Source: JAJYVT01 sp035534455 (GTDB lineage Bacteria > Actinomycetota > Acidimicrobiia > Acidimicrobiales > RAAP-2). Taken from it: 64,000 nt of DNA. Below are positions 45,248 through 52,552 of the stretch, piece by piece. The translations under genes and the position numbers were made by a program. The notes under the pieces are model-generated. The model ran no database searches and was not told where the DNA came from. It worked only from the letters and a program-made list of their open reading frames with translations. Positions within the stretch are counted from its first letter, which is position 1. The number at the start of each line of letters is the position of its first letter. The stretch spans positions 32,026 to 96,025 of the forward strand of contig DATLRV010000022.1 in NCBI GenBank assembly GCA_035534455.1. The letters run 5' to 3'.

Positions 45248-46471
45248 ATGTCGGAGGCGGGGACCGGCGACGCCGGCCGATGGTTGGCGCTCGCGGCGAC
45301 GGGGCTGGTGGTCGGCCTGTTCGTCGCCGTCGCCATTACCAACGAGGTGGTAGGGCACAGATCGCTTTCGACAGGATGGTTCGGGATCGCTTTCGTCGGC
45401 GTGGCTGTCGGGGTCGGCTTCGTCATCGCCCGTCATCTCCCGCGCAACCCCATCGGTTGGCTGATGCTGTCCATCCCGGGATTCGTGGGGCTGTTCCTCC
45501 TCGGCCAGGGCATCTCGGTGGACACCTACCGCCACCATCCCCTCGTCGCGGTCGCGTCTTTGGTGGGGACCCAGGTCTTCTACTACTGCTTCGTCCTCTC
45601 GGCGCCGCTCGTCCTGCTGTTCTTCCCCGACGGCGGGCTGCCGTCTGCGCGGTGGCGCCGGGTGTTGCGCGCGTACCTGGTGCTCGGCGGCGGGGTTGTA
45701 CTCGTCACGGTCGGGTGGGGGGTGAGCATCGCGTCCCGCGGGTCGTGGCACTTCCAGTCGACAGGGAACCCGACAAGCGCGGGGCCGACGTCGGCGGTCG
45801 CCGTGGCCACGACGGTGCTCCTCGCCGCCTGCCTGGTGCTCGCGCTCTCGTGGGTGTTCCGGCGCATCGCGAGCTACCGGAAGAGCACAGCCGCGGTCCG
45901 CCAGCAGTACCGGTGGCTCGCCCTCGGGGCGGTCTGCCTCTTGGTCGCCCTCGTCGTCAGCTTCTTCACCACCGGAGGCCACTCGACGACTGCCACGGTG
46001 GAGAACCTCGTCACCGACGTCTTCGCGTTGCCGTTCCCGATCAGCGTGGGGATCGCGATCTTGAAGTACCGGCTGTACGACATCGAACGGGTCGTGAGCC
46101 GGACGCTGTCCTACGTCCTGCTCACCGGGACGCTGGCCGGCGTGTACGTCGGGATCATCGCCTTGGCCACCCGGCTCCTGCCCCTCTCCTCGTCGGTGGC
46201 CGTCGCGGCCTCCACCCTCGTGGCGGTGGCGATCTTCAATCCACTTCGTCGGCGCCTTCAGCACCTGGTCGACCGCCGGTTCAACCGCGCGCGATACGAC
46301 GCGGAGGCGACGGTGTCCCGATTTTCGGACAGGATTCGCGCCGCGGTGGACTTCGACGTCGTCGAGCGCGACCTGCTGGCCGCGGTGAGCCGGACGCTCG
46401 AACCCGTGCACGTGGCGCTCTGGCTGCGCCCCGCGGCGGTGGACGAGGCGTCACCGGCCGCAGAGGGCTAA
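45248..46471 (+). CDS. membrane protein, sensor-kinase-like N-terminus without kinase domain
   Basis: 407 aa. About nine hydrophobic segments, then ILKYRLYDIERVVSRTLSY, SSVAVAASTLVAVAIFNPLRRRLQHLVDRRFNRARYDAEATVSRF and a helical end. This block is the hallmark of the membrane-plus-linker half of actinobacterial histidine kinases, but here the protein ends at about the point where dimerisation and ATPase domains begin. It may serve as a sensor partner. It converges with its paralogue, sharing a 4-bp overlap at the ends. Confidence 0.7.
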   Translation: MSEAGTGDAGRWLALAATGLVVGLFVAVAITNEVVGHRSLSTGWFGIAFVGVAVGVGFVIARHLPRNPIGWLMLSIPGFVGLFLLGQGISVDTYRHHPLVAVASLVGTQVFYYCFVLSAPLVLLFFPDGGLPSARWRRVLRAYLVLGGGVVLVTVGWGVSIASRGSWHFQSTGNPTSAGPTSAVAVATTVLLAACLVLALSWVFRRIASYRKSTAAVRQQYRWLALGAVCLLVALVVSFFTTGGHSTTATVENLVTDVFALPFPISVGIAILKYRLYDIERVVSRTLSYVLLTGTLAGVYVGIIALATRLLPLSSSVAVAASTLVAVAIFNPLRRRLQHLVDRRFNRARYDAEATVSRFSDRIRAAVDFDVVERDLLAAVSRTLEPVHVALWLRPAAVDEASPAAEG

Positions 46472-47700
46472 CGCTTCACAGGCCCCGGCCCAACGGTGCA
46501 GATGGCCACGCTCATGGGCTCGAAGGTGCGCTCCACGACGCCGACCAGGTCACCCCGGACGCTCTCGGAGTCGACGACCTCACGCATGCGGGACCTGAAG
46601 GCGGCGACGGTGGCCTCGGCGTCGTAGCGCGCCCGGTTGAAGCGACGATCCACCAGCCGCTGGAGCCGGCGACGGAGCGGGTTGAAGAGCGCCGCCGCGG
46701 CGAGGGTGGACGCCGCAACGGCGACGGGGGAGGAGAAGGAGAACGCCCGCGTCGCGAGCGAGATGATCCCCACATAGAGGCCGACGATGACCCCGGTGAG
46801 CAGCAAGTACGACAAGGTGCGGCTGATGACACGGTCGATCTCGTACAGCCGGTACTTCAAGATTGCGATCCCGATCGAGATGGGCAGCGCCGCGAGCATG
46901 GCCGTGGAGAGATCGGTGATCGCGTTGGAGAGATGTGACGCACCGCTGCTGTTCGTGAACAGGGACATCCCGCTGATCGGGCACACCACCGCTCCGGAGA
47001 TCATCCACTTCTGCTGCACCCGGCGATCGCCGGTGAGCTTGCGGTACTGCGTGACCTGCATCGCCACCCAGAACACCAGGGCTGCAGCGAGAGAGAGGAA
47101 GAAGACGTCCTGGGCAACGCTCCACCACGCCCATGCGCCGGTCGGAGGGTTGAGTTGGACGAGTGTTCCCTTGCTGTCCACCTGTATGCGGTGCTCGAGG
47201 ATGGCGGTGACGGCGATGCCGTACGCGCCGATCAGCCAGACGGCGCCGACCGTGACGAGACCCCAGACGACCCAGCGCGTCCGTCCGATCAGCAGCCGTC
47301 CGTCGGGAAAGATGAGCAGGCTGACCGCGATGAGGATGATCGCCGGCGCCCACGCGGGCTGGAGGAGGACCGCCCCCGGCCCGAGCGGGAGCGTGCCGTG
47401 ATGCTGGTGGTAGTCCACCACGAGATAGGAGCTCGCGTCGGCCTGCAGGACGAAGAAGGCGGCAGCGCCGAGCAGGGTCCAACCGATCGGGTTCCGTGCT
47501 CGCCGTACGGCGATCAGGGCCCCGACCGAAGCGAACGCGACGACCGACACTGCCCCCGCCGCGACGGAGCCCCACGTGCTGTGGGTGGCGAGGGCGAGGG
47601 GGATCGCCGCGCCGAGACCGACCAGGACCGTGAGGAGCAACATCCCGCCGGCGAGGACCGGCGACCAGCTCCGAGCCGGCGGTGCGCCTGCGGCGTTCAC
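46468..47700 (-). CDS. membrane protein, paralogue of the convergent gene
   Basis: 410 aa with the same block: ILKYRLYEIDRVISRTLSYLLLTG, VAVAASTLAAAALFNPLRRRLQRLVDRRFNRARYDAEATVAAF. Membrane segments fill the first 280 residues. No kinase domain. Last gene of the RsbU-containing minus-strand run: its GTG overlaps the FAD-oxidoreductase stop by 4 bp. The convergent paralogue and this one give an inverted repeat of related sequence spanning the shared stop. Confidence 0.7.
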   Translation of the reverse strand: MNAAGAPPARSWSPVLAGGMLLLTVLVGLGAAIPLALATHSTWGSVAAGAVSVVAFASVGALIAVRRARNPIGWTLLGAAAFFVLQADASSYLVVDYHQHHGTLPLGPGAVLLQPAWAPAIILIAVSLLIFPDGRLLIGRTRWVVWGLVTVGAVWLIGAYGIAVTAILEHRIQVDSKGTLVQLNPPTGAWAWWSVAQDVFFLSLAAALVFWVAMQVTQYRKLTGDRRVQQKWMISGAVVCPISGMSLFTNSSGASHLSNAITDLSTAMLAALPISIGIAILKYRLYEIDRVISRTLSYLLLTGVIVGLYVGIISLATRAFSFSSPVAVAASTLAAAALFNPLRRRLQRLVDRRFNRARYDAEATVAAFRSRMREVVDSESVRGDLVGVVERTFEPMSVAICTVGPGPVKR

Positions 47701-49178
47701 CGTGTGGCCTCGTGCAGGATCCCCCGGTTGCCCGGGCCACCCCCGCGGTGGCGGATGCCGAAGACCCGGCGCAGCGCCGAGCGCGCTGCGAGCTCGCCGC
47801 AGCGACCGTGGACGCCTGGCCCCGGCGGGGTCGACGAGGAGCAGAGGTAGACACCGGGTAGGGGCGTGAGGTACGGGTCCCAGCGCAGCACCGGGCGGGC
47901 GAACGTCTGACGCAGATCCTGGACGCCCCCGTCGATGCTCCCGCCGAGGTAATTGGGGTTCTCGCGTTCCATCTCCCGCGCCGTGCGCACCGAACGGGCC
48001 AACACTAGGTCGCCGAACCCCGGCGCGAAGCGCTCGATCTGCGCGGCGATCGCGGCGCTCATGTCGCGGTCGGATCCCGCGGGGACGTGGCAATAGGTCC
48101 ACAGCGTGTGCTTGCCGGCCGGTGCCCGCGACGGGTCCACGACGCCGGCCTGCACCGTGAGGACGTAGGGATGGACCGGGTGGCGGCCGGCGGCGACGTC
48201 CGCCTCGGCGCCGGCGACTTCCTCAAAGGCCCCCCCCAGGTGGAGCGTGCCCGCCGCCCTGCAGACAGGCGAGGACCACGGGACCGGGCCGTCCAGCGCC
48301 CAGTCCACTTTGCACACGCCCGGCCCGTACCGAAAGGCGCGCAACCGTCGCCGATAGTGGTCCGGGAGCCGGTCTCCGGCCAGCGCCACGAGCTGCCGCG
48401 GGCTCACGTCGAGGAGCGTCGCTCGTGCCGGAGGGAGCTCCGCGAGGGACCGCACGCGGTGCCCGGCCACGACGTCGCAGTCCTTCGCACGGAGTGCGGT
48501 GAGCATGGCGCGCACGAGGGCGGAGCTGCCTCCCTCCACGACGGGCCAGCCGACCGCGTGCGCCAACGAGCCGAGCAGCAGGGCCACGCCCCCGGTGACC
48601 GACCGGTCGAGCGGGCGCATGGCGTGCGCCGCGACGCCGGCGAGCAGCGCCCTCGCCTCGGGGGCTTCGAAGCGTCGTGCGAGCGTGCGGGCCGACCGCA
48701 CCCCTAGGGCCGCGAAGCGGGCCACCCGCGCGGGTGTCGGCGGGATCGAGCGGTACGAGGACAGGACGGCGCGGGCAATCGCCTCGTGGGAGGCGACGAG
48801 CGGCTCGAACGTCCGACGGTAGGCGCGTGCGTCGTTGCCGCCGAGCCCGTTCGCCGTCTCCTCGACCCCGCGGAATGCCGCCACCGCACGTTCCCCGCCG
48901 AGCGGATGGGCGAACGGGACATCGGGTTGGAGGAGCCGGACTCCACGCCCTTCGAGCCCGAGCTCCCGGAAGAACGGCGACGCCAGCGCCAGCGGGTGTG
49001 CGGACGAGCAGACGTCGTGATGGAACCCCTCCAGCGTGAGGTCCGCGGTGCGGCACCCCCCGCCCGGCTCGTCGGCGCCCTCGAAGACCTGCACCGACAG
49101 CCCGGCACCGGCGAGCACGAGCGCCGCGGCCAAGCCGTTCGGCCCGGCACCGACCACCACCGCGTCGAGCTCCTCCAT
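47697..49178 (-). CDS. phytoene desaturase-like FAD oxidoreductase
   Basis: 493 aa. N-terminal Rossmann FAD site VVVGAGPNGLAAALVLAGAG with VFEGADEPGGGCRT, and C-terminal STPPGPGVHGRCG. The layout fits the CrtI/PYROXD2-like group, which oxidises or isomerises polyenes and related lipids. No carotenoid genes lie beside it. It is translationally coupled to the paralogous membrane gene downstream and lies 26 bp after the SRPBCC gene, so all belong to the stress-signalling operon. Confidence 0.75.
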   Translation of the reverse strand: MEELDAVVVGAGPNGLAAALVLAGAGLSVQVFEGADEPGGGCRTADLTLEGFHHDVCSSAHPLALASPFFRELGLEGRGVRLLQPDVPFAHPLGGERAVAAFRGVEETANGLGGNDARAYRRTFEPLVASHEAIARAVLSSYRSIPPTPARVARFAALGVRSARTLARRFEAPEARALLAGVAAHAMRPLDRSVTGGVALLLGSLAHAVGWPVVEGGSSALVRAMLTALRAKDCDVVAGHRVRSLAELPPARATLLDVSPRQLVALAGDRLPDHYRRRLRAFRYGPGVCKVDWALDGPVPWSSPVCRAAGTLHLGGAFEEVAGAEADVAAGRHPVHPYVLTVQAGVVDPSRAPAGKHTLWTYCHVPAGSDRDMSAAIAAQIERFAPGFGDLVLARSVRTAREMERENPNYLGGSIDGGVQDLRQTFARPVLRWDPYLTPLPGVYLCSSSTPPGPGVHGRCGELAARSALRRVFGIRHRGGGPGNRGILHEATR

Positions 49179-49204
49179 CCGACGTCCGCCAGGGGTCTGG
49201 CGAC

Positions 49205-49963
49205 TCAACCGGTGGGCGCCCGGCCCTTGGACCGGGCCAAGGGGCTCACGATCGTCTGGCCCATGCTGCGCACCGCGGCGTTGTACCAGACGTTCCTCCA
49301 TCGCCCCCACTGCCGGCGCGAGTCCACGCAGACGTTGTGCTCGCGGACCGCCGGCGACGGCTCGCCGAGGTGGCGCCCAAGTGCCGACAACGTCTGGCGC
49401 CAGAAGGCGTCCTCCTTGCGGTGGCCTCCGCACGCGAGGCCGATCTCGTAGATCGGGTCGCTCGCCCGCATGAGGACCTGGACCTGCACCGTGGTGGTCC
49501 CGTCGGCGACCGGTTCGGCCGAGAACGTGATCCAGCCCCCGAACATGTGGCCCTGAGGCGTCATGAACGTGAAGGAGCGTTCGTCGGCGTAGAGCACGAG
49601 CACGCCCGTCGAGAGCTTCGTTCCGCCGATCGCGAGGTCGAGCAGGGCAACCTCACCCGGTTGGATCCCGGTCAAGCTCCCGGCGAACCGGTTCCCGGCT
49701 GGCCAGAAGTCGGCGAAGTGCGCCTTCCACTCCGAGATCGCCGCCTCCGGGGTGACCGTGAGCCCGGTCAGCGCGTAGGTCTTCTGCCAGAGCTTGCCGA
49801 ATCCCTGAATGGCGCCGTTGAGGCGTCTGCCGGCGACGTTGGTTCCCCGCACGCCGGGCCGTTGCTCGACCTCGAGCGACTCGACGTGCGCGGCCCAGTT
49901 CTCGCGCGCCTCGCGTGCGCGCCCTCCTCCGGCGCCGTCGGGCGTCGCCCCCGCCGCGCTCAC
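49205..49963 (-). CDS. SRPBCC-like (START-type) protein, 252 aa
   Basis: The middle region (AISEWKAHFADFWPAGNRFAGSLTGI, GEVALLDLAIGGTKLSTGVLVLYADERSFTFMTPQGHMFGGWITFSA) looks like a helix-grip ligand-binding fold used for lipid or polyketide binding. No exact family assigned. GTG 49963 overlaps the STAS gene's stop by 4 bp, so this protein is translated with the signalling genes. It may handle a hydrophobic ligand along with the CrtI-like enzyme next to it; that is inference. Confidence 0.55.
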   Translation of the reverse strand: MSAAGATPDGAGGGRAREARENWAAHVESLEVEQRPGVRGTNVAGRRLNGAIQGFGKLWQKTYALTGLTVTPEAAISEWKAHFADFWPAGNRFAGSLTGIQPGEVALLDLAIGGTKLSTGVLVLYADERSFTFMTPQGHMFGGWITFSAEPVADGTTTVQVQVLMRASDPIYEIGLACGGHRKEDAFWRQTLSALGRHLGEPSPAVREHNVCVDSRRQWGRWRNVWYNAAVRSMGQTIVSPLARSKGRAPTG

Positions 49964-50328
49964 CTCGTCCGTCCCGACGGCTCCGTCGCGAGCGCCGACG
50001 CCTCGTCGTCGCACACGGCGATCGCCTCGTCCAGGCGGGTGAGCGCCAGGATCTGGCGGTAGTGCTCAGACAGGCCGAAGGCGCGCACCGCCTGATGGTG
50101 ACGGTTCGCTCGCACCAGCAGGGTGACGAGCATGCCGATCCCACCACTGTTCATGTACTGAAGGCGCGAGAAGTTGAGGACGATCAGCTTCGTCCCGGGC
50201 GTGCTGGCCGACTCGTACGCCACCATGAGCTCCGCTTCGCAGGCCGCCGTCACCTCCCCGCTGATGTCGATGACGGCGACGTCCTCGACGGGATGTCGTA
50301 CGTGCATGGTGACGGTTGGCGCTTCCAT
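49960..50328 (-). CDS. STAS-domain anti-sigma factor antagonist
   Basis: 122 aa. VAVIDISGEVTAACEAELM, LIVLNFSRLQYMNSGGIGMLVTLLVRANR and VRAFGLSEHYRQILALTRLDEAIAV match SpoIIAA/RsbV. The phosphorylation site region is YMNSGGIG, with Ser retained. In partner switching it binds the RsbW-like kinase and frees a sigma factor when unphosphorylated. Second of two STAS genes in the operon. Confidence 0.85.
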   Translation of the reverse strand: MEAPTVTMHVRHPVEDVAVIDISGEVTAACEAELMVAYESASTPGTKLIVLNFSRLQYMNSGGIGMLVTLLVRANRHHQAVRAFGLSEHYRQILALTRLDEAIAVCDDEASALATEPSGRTR

Positions 50329-50351
50329 GTGGTCCCTCCAATTCCAGTGCT

Positions 50352-50708
50352 TCAGCGCCGTTGCCCGGGCGCCATGAGTGCCGTGTCGAGATCCGGGCAG
50401 ACATCGATGAAGTCCGACAGCCGCGTGATGTCGAAGATGTGCCGGTAGTGGTCCGAAAGACCGAATGCGGCAACGTTGAGACCCTCGGACCTTGCACGGC
50501 CGAGGATGCTCACGATGAGCGCGATGCCGCTCGAGTTGATGTACTCGGTGTCCGAGAAGTCGAGCACCACACGAGCCGGCGCGTCGGCGCGTCCCTGTTC
50601 GTAGGCTTTGGTCAGCTGGTCGGCGACTCCACGATCGACGACGCCGTGCAGCTCCAACACCATGGTGCCCGCAAGGTCGCGCACGACCACGTCAGCGTCG
50701 CCGGCCAT
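50352..50708 (-). CDS. STAS-domain anti-sigma factor antagonist
   Basis: 118 aa, paralogue of the neighbour. VVLDFSDTEYINSSGIALIVSILGRARSEG has the canonical SSG phospho-site, and VAAFGLSDHYRHIFDITRLSDFIDV the C-terminal half. Overlaps the RsbW-like stop by 17 bp, a tight coupling. With RsbW and RsbU this completes a partner-switch module, except that no sigma factor gene is in the operon. Confidence 0.85.
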   Translation of the reverse strand: MAGDADVVVRDLAGTMVLELHGVVDRGVADQLTKAYEQGRADAPARVVLDFSDTEYINSSGIALIVSILGRARSEGLNVAAFGLSDHYRHIFDITRLSDFIDVCPDLDTALMAPGQRR

Positions 50709-51174
50709 CGAACCCTCCTCCGTCGCTCCACTCCGTGTGCCGTATGACGAGGCGGACCGTGTGACGGTCGCCCTCCGTCGTGTCCGCGACCTCGTCGACC
50801 ATGTGCTCGATCAAGAAGAGGCCCCATCCGCGAGGTCGCTGGAGTCCGGCGAGCTTGGCCTCGATGTCCGGCGACTCGGCGGCGTTCCCCCGCTGCCGCG
50901 CGCCGCCCAGGTCGGTGACCGTCACGACGACGGCGTCTTCGTCCCGGAGAACCACGACCTCGACCGGGACGTCGGCCCGGCCGTCGTTGCCGTGCTCGAT
51001 CCCGTTCATCGTGGCCTCGGCGACCGCCGTCCTGAGGCGTTCGAGCTGGTCTTCGGTGAGGCCGGCGCCTTCCACCGCCGCCGTGACCCGAGCCATCGCG
51101 AGCCGCTCGTTGCCCGGCTCGCTCGGGACGTCGAAGCGCGCGAGCTCCTCGGGGTTCGGGGCGGGGCGCCTCAT
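50692..51174 (-). CDS. RsbW-like anti-sigma factor / serine kinase
   Basis: 160 aa GHKL ATPase. The N box is LRTAVAEATMNGIEHGN, the G1 region VTVTDLGG, and the G2-like region RPRGWGLFLIEHMVDEV. It should phosphorylate one or both STAS proteins and bind an unseen sigma factor. ATG 51174 overlaps the RsbU stop by 4 bp. Confidence 0.85.
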   Translation of the reverse strand: MRRPAPNPEELARFDVPSEPGNERLAMARVTAAVEGAGLTEDQLERLRTAVAEATMNGIEHGNDGRADVPVEVVVLRDEDAVVVTVTDLGGARQRGNAAESPDIEAKLAGLQRPRGWGLFLIEHMVDEVADTTEGDRHTVRLVIRHTEWSDGGGFDGRRR

Positions 51175-52421
51175 CCCGGCACCTCCGCCAGCTCCGCGGG
51201 TGCGCCATTCCGCGATACCTGGTGCGTGTATTCGAGCGTGACGAGGGTGATGTCGTCCTCCTGCTCGTGGCCCGGGCCGCTGAACCTCTCGAGCTCCTCG
51301 AGGCACAGATCGATCAGCGCCTGCCCGGAGGCCGCCCTTCCGGCAAGCTGTGCGACCCGGGGGAACCCGAACATCGCCCGGGCATCGTCGTGCGCCTCCG
51401 CGAGCCCGTCGCTGTGGAGGAGGATGTGGTCTCCGGGGCTCAGGGTCGTGGTCTTCTCGTCGTAGGACATCTCGGGCATGAGCCCGAGGGGCATCCCCGT
51501 CGCACGCAACTCGACGACGCCTTCGCGCGTCCGCAGGTACGGCAGATCGTGCCCGGCGTTCGCGAAGTCGATGTGCCCGGTCCGAGGGTCGAGAACGAGC
51601 GCGATGCAGGTCACGAACATGTGGGCGGGGATGTCCCCACACAGCAGGTTGTTCACGTGGGCGAGCGTCGCGCCCGGCGAGAGCAGGCGAGGCGCCACGG
51701 AGCGCAGGAGCGAGTGGGTGCTCGCCATGACGAGGGCCGCAGGCACCCCTTTGTCCGTGACGTCGCCCACGACCACCATCGCCCTCCCGTTGGGGAGCTC
51801 GATGCAGTCGTAGAAGTCGCCGCCAACGGTGCGCGCAGGGCGATAGAAGGCCGTCAACTGCCAGCCAGTCAGGTCGGGCAACGACTTGGGGAGGAACTGC
51901 TGTTGGATCAGCTGGGCGACGAGGAGCTCCTGTTCGATCCGCTCCCGCCGTAACGCTTCGACCTTCTGTTGCTCGGCGAATTGTCCCATGCGCAGGGCCG
52001 GAGCCGCATAGCTCGCCAGCGCGTCCAGAAGACGGCGGTCCTCGCCCGAGTACCCGCGTTCCGAGCGCCGCGCCCCGAGCAGGACGAGGCCGATCAGCTC
52101 GCCCGAGACGACGAGTGGCACCGCCAGCACGACGCCGGAGGCGCGCATGACCTCGAGGGCGGGTGATTCCAGGCGGAGCGACGAGATGTCCACCGAGCCC
52201 GGCGCTCCCTGGAAGTAGCCGATGATCGGGTCGTTGGGCGCGATGTCGACCTCGAATTGCGGGGCTCGACCGGATTCGGGGCTCGGCGGGTGCCAGACGC
52301 CCCCGCCTGCGGCTGTGCCATCCGGCCCGGCGGGTGCGCGCTCGACGAGTAGGGGATCCGTGCCCGGTCCGCCCGTCTCGCCGCTCTTCCGCCGCGGCAG
52401 ACGCCCGACGATCTGGGGCAT
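51171..52421 (-). CDS. GAF-PP2C serine phosphatase (RsbU-like)
   Basis: 416 aa. A GAF domain (residues about 60-155, with LRLESPALEVMRASGVVLAVPLV) is followed by a helical linker and the SpoIIE-type PP2C domain: GGDFYDCIEL, VVVGDVTDKGVPAALVM, ANAGHDLPYL, LLHSDGLAEA and EDDITLV with metal-binding Asp residues. It dephosphorylates the STAS antagonists. AAGGAGG 6 bp before ATG 52421 settles the start. First gene of the operon. Confidence 0.9.
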   Translation of the reverse strand: MPQIVGRLPRRKSGETGGPGTDPLLVERAPAGPDGTAAGGGVWHPPSPESGRAPQFEVDIAPNDPIIGYFQGAPGSVDISSLRLESPALEVMRASGVVLAVPLVVSGELIGLVLLGARRSERGYSGEDRRLLDALASYAAPALRMGQFAEQQKVEALRRERIEQELLVAQLIQQQFLPKSLPDLTGWQLTAFYRPARTVGGDFYDCIELPNGRAMVVVGDVTDKGVPAALVMASTHSLLRSVAPRLLSPGATLAHVNNLLCGDIPAHMFVTCIALVLDPRTGHIDFANAGHDLPYLRTREGVVELRATGMPLGLMPEMSYDEKTTTLSPGDHILLHSDGLAEAHDDARAMFGFPRVAQLAGRAASGQALIDLCLEELERFSGPGHEQEDDITLVTLEYTHQVSRNGAPAELAEVPG

Positions 52422-52488
52422 CCCGTACCTCCTTCCCTCCACCGGACGAACCCGCCGTTCGCACGGTATGCCCGAGGCGTTCCGAGAG

Positions 52489-52525
52489 CGTTACGGTTCC
52501 CGATTGTGTCGAAGAAACCGTCACG
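52489..52525. promoter_or_regulatory. inverted repeat and candidate SigB/SigF-like promoter between divergent genes
   Basis: CGTTACGGTT (52489-52498) and AACCGTCACG (52516-52525) form an inverted repeat with one mismatch and a 17-bp spacer; a third related CCGTTACCGT follows at 52531. On the minus strand GGTTTC (52514-52519) and GGGAAC (52496-52501) are 12 bp apart, a pattern like SigB/SigF promoters of stress operons, though the spacing is at the short end. Both ideas are inference. Confidence 0.4.
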
Positions 52526-52552
52526 CTCCGCCGTTACCGTACGCCGATTCCG

